A stretch of 64,000 bases of DNA from Cristatella mucedo (Eukaryota > Bryozoa > Phylactolaemata > Cristatellidae). Positions 11,298 to 37,627 of the stretch are shown piece by piece (the stretch's first letter is position 1; each line of letters begins with the position of its first letter). The DNA is taken from assembly GCA_009760855.2 (NCBI GenBank), contig WPIO01000003.1, forward strand, positions 11,274,001-11,338,000, given 5' to 3'. The position numbers and the translations under genes are program-made. Below the pieces are notes generated by a model that was not told where the DNA came from, ran no database searches, and was given only the letters and a program-made list of their open reading frames with translations.

Positions 11298-11935
11298 ATG
11301 TCATTAGCCTCAGGTCGTGACCCTGCACCTTTCAAAAAGCGGTAGTTAGGCCACTAATTAAGAAAGCAACTCGTGACCAAGAGAAGTTGAACAACTTCCA
11401 CTCAGTCTCCCTGGTATCATTCCTATCAAAGACGCTTACCACTTGTGGCAGACCAGCTGAACTGTTATACTGAAACTTCAAACCTAGCCAGTGAGTTCCA
11501 GGCAGGTTTGAGAGCTAATCACCCCACAGAGTCAGCATTGCTTCGGGTGTATAACGACCTTCTCAGGAATGCAGACTTAGAGGTAAAATCTCTCTACTTA
11601 TTTTGCTTGATCTTTCAGCAGCGTTTGATATTATTGATCACAAAATCCTTCTCGAGCGCCTCTTATCTCGCCAGGGCATTACTGGTACTGTACTGTAACG
11701 GTTAAAGTCCTATCTCGGTGGAAGACTCCAAAGTATTGATGTGAACAGACAAAGATCTTAGAGGAATCCCAGAAGTACGGGGTACCTCAGGCTCTGTGCT
11801 TGGCCGCTTCTTTTCACTAGTTAAGTGACCTTTCACTAGACGACCACATCAGCTTTACAGTCAATTCTGCCTTCGTTCAGCTGCATAACATTTTGTTAAC
11901 TGTAAGGTTTGATTACACAGACCGGATGACCAGCA
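11298..11935 (+). mobile_element. Degenerate LINE A fragment, plus strand
   Basis: Matches the start of the RT domain (TCATTAGCCTCAGGTC at 11302, DQLNCYTETSNLASEFQAGL and [20 protein letters not shown] from 11445) up to the region of VPQGSVLG, then jumps after about 11820 to the region of [14 protein letters not shown]. Internal deletion and frameshifts make it non-coding. Confidence 0.85.
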
Positions 11936-12440
11936 AACAGTGAGTTACAGAAGTCGAGACGGGATGTCACAAAGCATGGTCAATTTGGCTGTAATATATC
12001 TGTCCAAGTAAGCCCGAATTTTGTCAATGTTATGGAGCTGAAAGTTGGCAGACTTGACTGTCTAGCCAATGCGGTCGTCTAATGAAAGGTCACACTGGGA
12101 CACCGCATTTTGTGCAGATTCAACAGGACATATACTGGTAGAGCCGATTTTGAGCGTTAAGTTTTCCAATTTCCGAATCTCACTTGGTTTGCCCATAGCT
12201 GGTACGCTGGTTTTGTCGTCATTCAATTTAAGAAAGTTTGCTGCCATCCATGTGCAGACTGCATCAGTGCATGCAGCAAGGGAGTGTAGAGAATTCGACG
12301 AGCTGGAGGGCTGGGAAGGATTGAAGCAAAGGTGCAATTGAGTGTCATCTGTATAGAACTGAAACCTAAGGATGTGCTTGAGATCACATCGGAAAGAGGG
12401 ATAGTTTAAACCGTGAAAAGAAGTGGACCGAACGCAGAAC
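11936..12440 (-). mobile_element. Degenerate LINE A fragment, minus strand
   Basis: Matches the middle of the LINE A ORF on the minus strand, from the region of [10 protein letters not shown] near 11940 back to the region of GVPQGSVLG near 12440, with [20 protein letters not shown] clearly readable. It abuts the plus-strand fragment at 11298-11935 head to head, but the two contain overlapping parts of the element. Confidence 0.85.
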
Positions 12441-15400
12441 CCTGGGGAACCTGTACTTAAGAGGGACGCCGTGTATGGCCGAGGGCGTGAGGAGTTATGA
12501 CCCCACCCATAGGATTTATCTCCCTCACAGCACATTTATTGATATTTCTCATATACTAATGAAACGATCGGCATGCAAATTCGAAAAACAAAAAAGGTAG
12601 CATGACCTGTCTTTTGATGTAACCATAGCTGCTGTGATGACCTTCTGATAACTTGTAAAAGTCAAGGTCGCTTTTTCCATTGTTTAAAAAATGGCTTTTA
12701 GGAGAAAATCAACAGATTCAGCACCATGCACTGTGGAAATATGCCCATGCAATCAAAATTTGCGAGACTCTTGATCCTAATCTCCCCCTAATCTAAAAGG
12801 AAAAGAAAAATTTATTTGACATGTCAACTTTAGATCCATCTGCAAAATTAAGTTCGAAGACTTTGGGGACATGTCCAGCTATACTTACGATACCAAAAGT
12901 CATGATAAAACTGTAGGAGCCCAGAAATAGTCAAGGACAGCTTATATTCCAAATTTCATACTACTGGTTTGCAAATTTGCCATTCTGTTTTTTCCAAGTT
13001 TCCGAAGTGAAGTGTTGGGAAAACACTCTTGACGAAACCGATGATTTAAACTATGCACTCGATCAGCACAAAGCTAAAGTCACTCGGTTTACTGTCACAA
13101 GTATTTGAAGGATATACCGAGAAGAATATACCTCAAGTTGCACATAGATGAGATCATAATTAGCATACCTGTGATATTTGCATGACACATATGTAGCATT
13201 ATGACAAAACGTGTTGGAACACAAAAAGTCAGCTTATATTTAAAATTGGTCTGTCAACTAAGGTCCCCACCGAGACAGGAACTAAATCACTGCATTTCTA
13301 GATGAGTGAAAATGTTTCTTGGAAAACTTGAGAGCTCTAGGAGTCACACAGAAACATTAGGACCTACCAAAGAAAGAAATGTTGTCACACAGAAACATTC
13401 CGGTGCGCCTCCCTCTGCTACTCTTTTTGATGCTCCGTAGTCATCTGGGTGTTGTTTCACTGCTACGTAGTTCATGCTGTAGAGCGCATGCTGGTAGTCG
13501 TTCTCGCTTGGAAAGCCGTTATTAGTACATCTGCCTAAGCTCGCGAGGGAAAATACGTGAACAAGAAAGGTGTTTTGTGTTTTTTTGGAGCACTGCTAGG
13601 TACCTGTTTACTTGTCGAACTCGTAAAGTTCGTTAGATGCAGGAAAAATCGACACAGAGAAACATACGAATGCACAAACTACCTTTCATTTTCTACAGTT
13701 ACTATCTATATGACTTCGCGGGTGAGTGGTCTCTGCGAAACCTGAGCTATGACGATTTCATTGGTTACTATCATTGGTCGAAGACGATGCAAAGCGCTTT
13801 ATTAAAACACTCTTAGACCTCCAGCACTAATGTTGCGTGTGCTCGCTTGAATACTAACGAGAGTGACACGTTGCATGTGAATGCATTGCGGTACCAACTT
13901 CATATATGAATTCTCTTATAACAAGATGCACACCGAAAAAGAATCTCAAATTAAAATTTTTATGAATCTTTTTACTCTGACGTCGAAATTAGAATGCATT
14001 ATTTAGATTAACTTGACGGAAGATTGCAGATGTACTTGCAATTTATGCCAAAAGTGTTGCTGTTCAGCATTTTATTTAGGTCCCATCTCGAACAGGTTTT
14101 GCTGTCACCACCGCTGCTGCGAAACATACTATAACATGAGGTGGTATATTTAAATTTCTCCTTCGGTACATGGATTTTTTCGTAATCGCTTGTATAAAGA
14201 ATAATATAAAATAGCTAATGCTCCACAAAAACCTTGCTTCTTTGGTAAGTAGAGTGATATTATGAAATTCTGAGATTTTGCTTTTAGGCACTGTTTGCGG
14301 ACGAAAGGTTCCCACAAATGGCGAGTGTTCTACGTTGCACCTAAATCAGTGAGGGTCAGACAGACATAACACTTTAGATTTGTCCTCATAGAATCGTAAC
14401 AGTGCATGTGCTAAAGCGAATATATTAATTTATGTTATTGCAGGGTAAAAGAAGAGTTAATAGCCAGCCATGTGTTGTGTGACTAAAGCGACATCAAGTG
14501 GTTGCTTGCACCCAGCAAAAAATGTTGATACCACCGTGGAAAATGTATGAAGACAGTAGCAAAAAACGACTCGTGGAAGAGTCTGTTAAGAGGTGCAAAG
14601 CGTACAAAGCATGCGTAGGCTCAATGATTAATGCAAGCCCAAGTTATGCTGGTTGACATGTGGATGTTACCACCAACCATTCAATCAGGCTTTATTTGCA
14701 GCTTATGTAAAGTGCCTAGAAAGAGATTAGGTTCTCTGAGGGCGCTATGAAAATGTATTACTATTCTTATTATTATTTATTATTACAAGTACATCCAAAG
14801 CTTCAGTCTCGTATTTCCGAGAACTGATGTCCATCAGCCTTTCTAATCTTCAATCGGCTCCGTGTAAAAAACCTCTAAGATTGCCTCTAAGAGATAATAA
14901 TAATAATAATAACAATAGCTTGCATCTATCGATTACGGTATGTAAAACGTTTTAATTTTGCTGTCTTTGGTTACAAACTGTGTTTTATTAATTCCGTATG
15001 CCTAAAGTCTTTCATAAAAAAATGCTTTAAGGTTTAGGACGACGATATTTTGAAATTCTCCATTTTTGCAATGAGGTCAGTGCTCACACAAGAATCAATC
15101 GTATAGCAAGCACCCTTTGCGCCTCTGCATGAAATAGTGAAGCTTAGACCGATATAAAACTACAGAGTAATATCCGTAATCCGTTGAAGTGGAACAGTAA
15201 AGTCGCCTTAAACGATAATTCAGTTGGTTAATAATATTGCAGAATAAGAAAATAGCGGATACCCACATTTGATTAATATGGTATCATGATATCACTATTT
15301 CCTGTCACAATTGCACTTAGCATATGCATTTAGCTACGTGTTTGACAATTTATCAAGATATGAGCGAACAAGTAATCTGTGAAAGAGCCAGCCAAGATTT

Positions 15401-15501
15401 GAAGGCCTAAAAAGCAAACTTCTTCATACCTTTAGAAAATCAAAACAAGCCCGGGGCACTTTTCCATTTAACATGCGAACTGTGCAAAAGAACTTTTGAA
15501 G
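12441..15501. other. Intergenic segment, mostly unexplained
   Basis: Three kilobases without a supported gene. The open frame at 13557-13745 starts with a hydrophobic run (CFFGALLGTCLLVELV) but has no other sign of being a gene. A LINE A/SINE B tail relic lies at 14701-14786 and an AATAAT run at 14896-14912. Confidence 0.4.
14701..14786 (+). mobile_element. LINE A / SINE B 3' tail relic
   Basis: TGTAAAGTGCCTAGAAAGAG followed by TTCTCTGAGGGCGCT and an (ATT)n-like end. This is the shared 3' stem-loop tail; too little is left upstream to say which family it came from. Confidence 0.75.
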
Positions 15502-17065
15502 GTAATTGATCTCCGTCTGTGACTCCACAAAGCCATAGAGACTATGTGGGTGCTACGCAGGAGAGTTGTGTATAGCGGACACACAGCCTAAGCTGCTTTC
15601 GGTACACATTCAGTCGCCAACAGATGAGAAAGTGGGAAGCATAGCAGAGTCAGGAGAGCAGTTGAGGTACTGAGTAGCATGGAAGTAGCAGCTCAGGACC
15701 GCTGAAAAGAATTAGCCATAGTCGGCAGCAGGAGAGTAGTTGTCGTTGCGTAAGAATTGTGGAAGCGAGTTCCAAAGTCTAGGACATGCAGAGCTAAAGC
15801 TTCTGTCGCCAACTGTCTTTAAGCGGAGGAATGGAACAGCTAATTTAATGTCTACACAGGACCTGAGGGCTCGAAGAGGCTGAAACTGGCGCAGCAGTTC
15901 AGCTAGGTACGAAGGAACCAAGCCGTGGCGGGCCTTATGGTTCAGCGTAAGACCTTTGCTCTGTATCCGTTGCTCAACATCTGGGACTTGAAGACTAGCC
16001 TTGCAGCTATATTCATAGTCAGATGCAGTGGCCTAGTTGCTTTCTTTGGTAGCCCAGTCAAAAGGGAATTACAATAATCAAGCCGAGACAGAACTAAGGA
16101 GCTAATTTTAATTTTTTTGAAAGCCACTGTGGAAGACAGCCCTAATCTTGGATAGGGATCAGGCGTGATGGCTAGCTTTAGAAGCAGTCTTCTGAATGAA
16201 GCTTCGAAAATTGAGGCAGCTGTTGAAAACGACACCTAAATTTCGAGCACGTGGTGATGGTCGCACAACAGCATCACCTATTAGAAGAGCAAAGCCGTTT
16301 AATCCAGCCACACGCTTAGGGTGTCCTATGAGCAGCAGTTCAGTTTGATTGTCATTTAGTTTCAACAAGTTTTCCGACATCCAGGATCTAACGTCGGCAA
16401 GGCAAGCATTCATTTTATCAGTTGCTGCAGCAGATTCCAACGGTTTAAATTAAAAATATAGCTGAGTATCGTCAGCATAAAAGTGATAAAAAGTCATCAT
16501 GAAAAGTGATTTCATGGGCCTTAATCACTTTTCCCAGAGGTTGTGTATAAATGGAGAACAGCAAGGGACCGAGTGCAGACCCTGGAGGGGCTCCACATGT
16601 AACCCATCTCGTGTGTGAGACCTGACCCCGCCACAAGACAAGGATTGGACACGATCAGACAAGTATGATTTAAACCACGCCAGTGCCTTATCTGCCAGAC
16701 CGATCGCTGCTTTCAATTGTTCAAGTAGAACATCGTGATCAATGGTGTCGAAGGCAGCTGACAGATCTAGCTGAGCTAGGGCAGTGACATTCCCGCCATC
16801 GTTGCCCCGTAGAATGTCATTGTTAATACGGAGAAGAGCAGGTTCAGTGAAGTGTTGCCTTTTGAACCCTGATTGAAATGCTTCTGCTGAAATTTCATTC
16901 TTTTTTAATATGTTCAACCAGCTGCTTAGAAACAATTTTTCCAAGAATCTTTGACAAGAATGGAATAAGGGAAACTGGGCGATACTTTGCAAGGACCTCT
17001 GTATCTAATCCAGGCTTTTTAAGTATGGGTCTAACGATTTCCGATTTGAAGGACTCGGGTGCAAC
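15502..17065 (-). mobile_element. LINE B copy, longest in the window
   Basis: Minus strand. ORF pieces cover the RT domain and C-terminus: 16525-16992 with [17 protein letters not shown] and [14 protein letters not shown], 16159-16440 with MSENLLKLNDNQTELLLIG, 15942-16235 with [20 protein letters not shown], and 15712-15921 with the FSSACPRLWNSLPQFLRN block. The catalytic YADD is damaged and several frameshifts are present, so the copy is dead. Its 5' truncation point lies about 360 bp upstream of the CLUAP1 start codon. Confidence 0.92.
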
Positions 17066-17340
17066 CCAAGCAGCAACGTAGCACTCACAGGGGATTTGTA
17101 ATTTTTCGGAGTTACAAACAAAAACCCATTGCTGGGTACAGATTTACATGTTTAGACCAGGAATGAATGGACTGGGCCTATACTGCTAGGTCGATTCACA
17201 TCACTGGCATCACTGGAGTGTATATGTATCATTTCTTTTACTTCTGGGCAAAGGTCAGAGCCTAAACCGGATCTCATCAACTGCATTAGGTCTCTGTAGC
17301 AGCCATCGCAATCCAGGACCTGCCGCGGTATATCTACTCT

Positions 17341-17400
17341 AAAATGGCGGAAGTGAAGTAGCGAGCTTCGCTTTTATTCCAGACCATTCACGCATGCGCA
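17341..17400 (+). promoter_or_regulatory. Probable CLUAP1 core promoter
   Basis: Just upstream of the CLUAP1 start codon are AAAATGGCGG (17341-17350, like a YY1 site), an overlapping CGGAAGTG (17348-17355, like an ETS site) and GCATGCGCA (17392-17400, like an NRF1 site). These combine in many housekeeping promoters without TATA boxes. No TATA box was seen. Function is inferred from position and motif only. Confidence 0.45.
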
Positions 17401-17422
17401 GCATACCTGAACCGTGCCGGAG

Positions 17423-32982
<15,560 letters not shown>

Positions 32983-32991
32983 GTCGGATCT

Positions 32992-32997
32992 AATAAA
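32992..32997 (+). terminator. CLUAP1 polyadenylation signal
   Basis: AATAAA ten bases after the stop codon, implying a very short 3' UTR if it is used. Confidence 0.7.
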
Positions 32998-33882
32998 AGA
33001 GAATCGAAACTGAAGAGACACCGTTCGAGCACGTCAATGTCATTGCTGAAGCAGAACCGAGGTTTCTGCATAATGAATTGATGAATTTACCTCTGGTGTA
33101 ACGAGCTTTCCTCGAATTTCTGCTGCGTATTGTTACTTAATGCAGACTGGAGTCTTCATAGTTCGTTTCACAAGACACATCACTGGTTTACGCTGTTCAA
33201 GAAGCCATGCCGGAGCCGCTCGTTGAGAGGGGTGCATCAATAGGACTGTCGGTTAATGCACTGCTAAGCAATTCCCGAAGGTAAATTTTTTCCGTAAGAT
33301 CCCTTTTTGGAAACACAAGAGTTGTCCTTATCTTTTATGCTGACTTTATCGGCAAATGCTGTTCTATGCTTGCAAGAGGTCACGAGCAGCCGAAACGTGG
33401 CTGATGCGTTACTTCAAACCATTCCCGATACATGCTTTATTTTGGCAGGAAATTCACTTATAGGAACTGCATTGTGTGTATTCATCCATCGATGATAATA
33501 ACCATAATATTGGTTCGTATAGCGTCCCAAAAGAATCTACTGCCTTACACAACTCGCTGCGAGAGAATCGGTTACCATATCCTAAAGCTTAGTTAAAAGC
33601 CCCAAACGAGCACGCCTAGCTGCCGATTATAATATAATTATGCATTTTACTTTGGAGGTCGCTTTTCCAGGTTTATATGAACTTGCTACCAGAATAAGGT
33701 GCCCGCGGTCAGAAACATTGCAAGAGGCTCGGCAAGATCCAGTAATACTTGCCGAAGAACGTGCCCCGTGTTATGACTATGCCGGGAGGCACCGTCTGAA
33801 CGTTCTTTTAGATCAGGTCAGCCCACCTCATACTTGCGTTCGGTCTGGGCTCCAGGGTGGTCAGACTTGAATGGGAATGAGT

Positions 33883-33968
33883 TAGGCTTGCAGCAAATGT
33901 AAAGCGCCTAGAAAAAGATAGAGTTCTCTGAGAGCGCTTTATCAAGTGCATTATTATTATTATTATTA
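33883..33968 (+). mobile_element. LINE A 3' tail only
   Basis: GCAGCAAATGTAAAGCGCCT, the stem-loop with GAGAGCGCTTTATCAAG, and (ATT)n. An extremely 5'-truncated insertion. Confidence 0.85.
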
Positions 33969-34149
33969 TAGGCTCGGGCAAGGTGCCTCTCGGTAAGATC
34001 AGCCCACCACCGACTGTCCTGGAAAGGTCATGCATGCGCGGCCTGCCCCATCTGAGAGTGTGTCACGTCCAATTAAGAGCTAAAGCTGCTCAGTAGCCCC
34101 TTCTCAACAAGTACGAGTGCACTCAGTACTTCATTAGTTCGGGCCAGGG

Positions 34150-34252
34150 TATGTACTTGCCTTATATGACGAAGGTCTTGAGCTTCAGCTCCGTGGCATA
34201 TGTAAAGTACCTGGGTAAAGATCAAGTTTTCTTGGAGCGCCATAGACATGAA
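34150..34252 (+). mobile_element. SINE B 3' half, decayed
   Basis: A degraded B-box area is followed by GGCATATGTAAAGTACCTGG, TCAAGTTTTCTTGGAGCGCC and an AT-rich end, matching the SINE B right half. Confidence 0.55.
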
Positions 34253-34298
34253 TTATGCATGTAAATATGTGCATGTACGTTAGATATAGGTTGAAGGT

Positions 34299-34440
34299 TA
34301 GCTTATTTTACAGCCTCATTTAAATAGGGCAGAAGAATCTTTACGGCTATTACCACCGCTTGAAGTGGGCAGAATAGGATCTCTTGCTACAGGTCTCGAA
34401 CCCACGACTTTGGTCATGAAGAGAGCACCTTACCTCCTGG
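34299..34440 (-). mobile_element. SINE A copy, diverged
   Basis: Minus strand. It keeps the GCCGTAAAGATTCTTCTGCC body, the B-box region GGGTTCGAGACC and the AGGTAAGGTGCTC A-box area. Confidence 0.8.
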
Positions 34441-35172
34441 AGCTAAGATCAATAATCACGGGGACAGGCTGCCTATTAAATGATATCACATGCTAGCATG
34501 GCAGTTTCTTAACTAAGGTTTATTCTCTATGCTAAGTTCATTAGTTGGCACCTCTAGGATAGAGAACTGTGTGGTAGAACTCACTGTGACCCTCTGGGCC
34601 TTTTAAGATGCGATGATTTTGTCGGTGAATGTTTTGAGATTCAAGCATTACGTTGACTAATATAGCTACTCTAGAGACAGGCACGGATGCAAGAAGCAAT
34701 TATTGGCTAGAGCAAGTCCGAAGATCTACAAGTACGTGCACACGTGAGCGTAAGAAGTCAATTTGGGAACAACATTGCCAGCCTGCCGATCTTGCCGCCG
34801 TCCAAACATCCACCAGCTTTGCGATTAATACAAAGTTGTACCGGCACTGCGGCTCAGTTAAATAATGCAGATGCCAAGAAGCCTTAATTGACTGAACGAT
34901 ACAGACTGTGGAGCCTCATGCTACTCAAGCTACAGTACAATTTGCAGCTAAGAAGACACTGACTAGGCATGGCAGACATTTAGTGCCGCCACATCTGTCT
35001 TTTAACACCTTGAACCCTAAGTACAACGATCATTTCACATGAAGGGCCGGACATTTACACGTAAATAACTCCAGTACCAGTAATCCCGATCGTACCCGTG
35101 TGATCGAAATTCCAGCCTACAGTGTCACGTATGTATCTTCGTCTGTATAGCCTTAAAGGGAACATGTGCTAT

Positions 35173-35308
35173 GATATAATTCATTTATATTGCGCCCTAA
35201 GAGAACTTAATCTTTATTCACAGGTTTTATCTATATGCCACAGGGCTCGAACCCACAACCGTGTTCGTTAAAGGCGAGCGTATTACCCCTCGGGCCAAAC
35301 CAGGGCGG
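35173..35308 (-). mobile_element. SINE B copy
   Basis: Minus strand. Tail ATTGCGCCCTAAGAGAACTT at the left, the B-box in inverse (GGGCTCGAACCC), and a decayed head. Confidence 0.85.
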
Positions 35309-35360
35309 CGATAGCCAACAGACTTCATCTCACGCAACAAAGTGAAAGGGAAAATCAGGG
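35309..35360 (-). mobile_element. LINE B scrap
   Basis: ATAGCCAACAGACTTCATCT and CACGCAACAAAGTGAAAGGG match the minus strand of the LINE B 3' region seen at 46195-46230. It directly adjoins the SINE B copy. Confidence 0.65.
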
Positions 35361-37498
35361 TCAGACAAAAAAATTCTAAGCAGCAGCATAGAAGCATACC
35401 GATTACTTAAGCGAACTTCCAGGCCAGTAGTTACTAACAGCAGCCAGTTGCCAAGTGCACCCCACGGCATCCAATTATAGCTTGCCATAATAGACGGTAG
35501 TGGCTACAGATGGCAACAAACTATTGAGCGACAACGCACTCACCTATCATAAATAGCCCAGTCGGCTGGATTAGACCTGCATGAGTCAGCAGTAGTGAGA
35601 ATAGTTCGTTGCGGAGGCGATTTGCAGAGCACTGCAATTAATTGCCGGATGTGGTACTCGCCGGACCGAGTCATTAAGTACGAGCAACTACCCAATTGGA
35701 GGGAGTGGTCGTGAATGAGTTATTTTTATAACGTCTTTTCTCCTTGGCCTTGAGCTGCTCGCGATACACTAATATTACATGGCTGCTTCGTTGAGACACG
35801 CGGCTCCTGAGAACGTTCGAGTGTTTGTATAGAGCACAACTGCTCCAAAATAGAAAAGTTTGCATTCGTTGAACAAATGTAAGCAATAAATCCTAAAATC
35901 GGATTAGCTAGGTAAGTACTTCCAAGTGGAGGAGTGATCCATCCTTTTAATGCTACATTGTGATCACCAATTTGTAACTTTTCCGTGCTTCCTCTCTGTC
36001 GAGTTTACTCTGCTAGTAAAGTCTACTCTGCATCAAACAGAGCCTGCAGTCTTAAGGCCTCGGAACAATCACGTCACCAGGGTCTTCCACAATGTTTCCA
36101 AGCAGGAGAGCAACGCCTGCATTGAAACTCAAACAGAACTAAAAAAAACGACCGAGACAAGAACCCGAAACTGTCTTTGCAAATAACGACAGGGCAGAAC
36201 GACTAAAAAAGGCAGTGGAGCTTCAATCCTTCTCTCCGACTGGTCGTCTTCTGCTGCCAAACATCTTAGGCCCCAACCTATAGCCGATGGACATCTCAGG
36301 CTCTTAACTGCCTACGGTCGGCATTTGTCTCGGTTATGGGTTAACATTTCATGCGTGACGGCATTTGCGAAGATTTGAGGGGGAATGTCAAGAAAATACT
36401 TACAAATTTGGTCTGGCAACCAAATACTTTAGGATACCCTTCAAAAGACAAAACTTGCCGAAAGTAACATACAGTCGACTCTGCATTTGAGAATATCAGA
36501 TATAGGAATACTCCCGCTTATAAAATAGCACTTCTGCTTATAAAATAGCACTTCTGCGTAGGTGTTAGCTTTTTTATACATTTCTAGAAACATTTGATTT
36601 TGGTTGTAACCATTTTAGTGTACACGTCCATGATCGCTGAAAATAAGCTTCAGGACGTTTGATGATGCAAATAGCAAGATAGCAATATATCATACGTGTA
36701 CAGCAAAAACCCTTTAACGAGAAGCTGTCCGAGCACCTGGTTCCAGGGCTTCCCTAGTATACAAAGCAAAACACCGATAGCTTATTACTGCTTACTACTT
36801 ATTATGCACTTTAGCCAGGTACATGCAACTTACAGAATTCTATCGTACATGTAAACATGACACTGGGCTTTCGTCATCGTTTAATGTCTATAGCAGCGCA
36901 ATCAAAACGACACGTCCGTAACATGATGCATATCTACATGCCTAGACACGCACATACTCTTACAGTATTTACAATAATGGTCAGGCTGTCGGTCAAGACC
37001 TATGACCTGAGCATACACATATATATGTATATATATATATACACATTGATAACACACAGAAGCTTCAAGGTACTGCCAACGCAAAGCCTCAAGGTGGGGG
37101 CATGGCACCCAAGTTTTGACGTTAAGCGATGTTGATTACAACCGTGATCACGGCTTCAGCACGAAATAAGCACCAGTCTGTACCATCTTCAGTGTTTGAA
37201 AAACAGACTGGACGAAGCTGCTTGCATTGTGTGGGTGCACGTGTGTTAGTGTGTGGGCGTGTGTGCATGCGTGTGTGCACGTGTGTTATGTGCAGGTGCT
37301 TATGTTGGTATGTGTGTGCACACGCCCACTGGTGCGCGCCGTAATGTGCATGTTAGATGAATAAAAGATGCACAAGCAGTTGCTGGGCCACGCAAAAGCA
37401 GCGAAGTACATAGATCGTCAAAGCTGCCTGAGGCATGCTGATGCTCGTAGGTATTCAGGGTAGACAGAAAATACCCAGCAGACTAATTATTGGCTTTG

Positions 37499-37627
37499 TC
37501 ACCGTAGGGACTCGAAAGTAGAGTTGCAAGTCAAGCTGTCGTCACCGTCATCATCATCCTCATCACGAGCTTGCTTTAGCAGTTGTCCATAGTATTCCAA
37601 AAGTTTTCTGTGTGGGCCCGTTTCCAT
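37499..37627 (-). CDS. CSNK1D: Casein kinase 1 exon 8, probable acidic C-terminal exon
   Basis: After CAAGTCGGTAG an open frame of 42 codons plus TGA joins exon 7 in the right phase (0/0). It reads [20 protein letters not shown], then [10 protein letters not shown] and [12 protein letters not shown]. It looks coding but does not resemble the C-termini of vertebrate CK1 delta or epsilon. It may be a lineage-specific tail, an alternative exon, or the last exon of another minus-strand gene. No clear AATAAA follows. Confidence 0.5.
   Translation of the reverse strand: METGPHRKLLEYYGQLLKQARDEDDDDGDDSLTCNSTFESLR

Larger units (their letters stand above)
33000..37498. other. Convergent intergenic interval CLUAP1 / casein kinase
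   Basis: No gene found between the two 3' ends. It holds a LINE A tail, two SINEs, a SINE/LINE tail and a LINE B scrap, listed separately. Elsewhere I saw only a short tandem duplication (CTTATAAAATAGCACTTCTG twice at about 36515-36557) and a GT-rich run near 37235-37325. Confidence 0.5.

Noticed and set aside
11298-12440. Two LINE A fragments in head-to-head orientation, considered as a twin-priming inversion
   Set aside because: Twin priming would split one element into non-overlapping parts. Here both fragments contain the same middle region of the ORF, so they are separate insertions or a later rearrangement.
17160-17320. Search for an RFX X-box upstream of the ciliary gene CLUAP1
   Set aside because: Only a weak half-like match (GTAGCAGCCATCGCAATC) was seen near 17296; it departs too far from the consensus to call.
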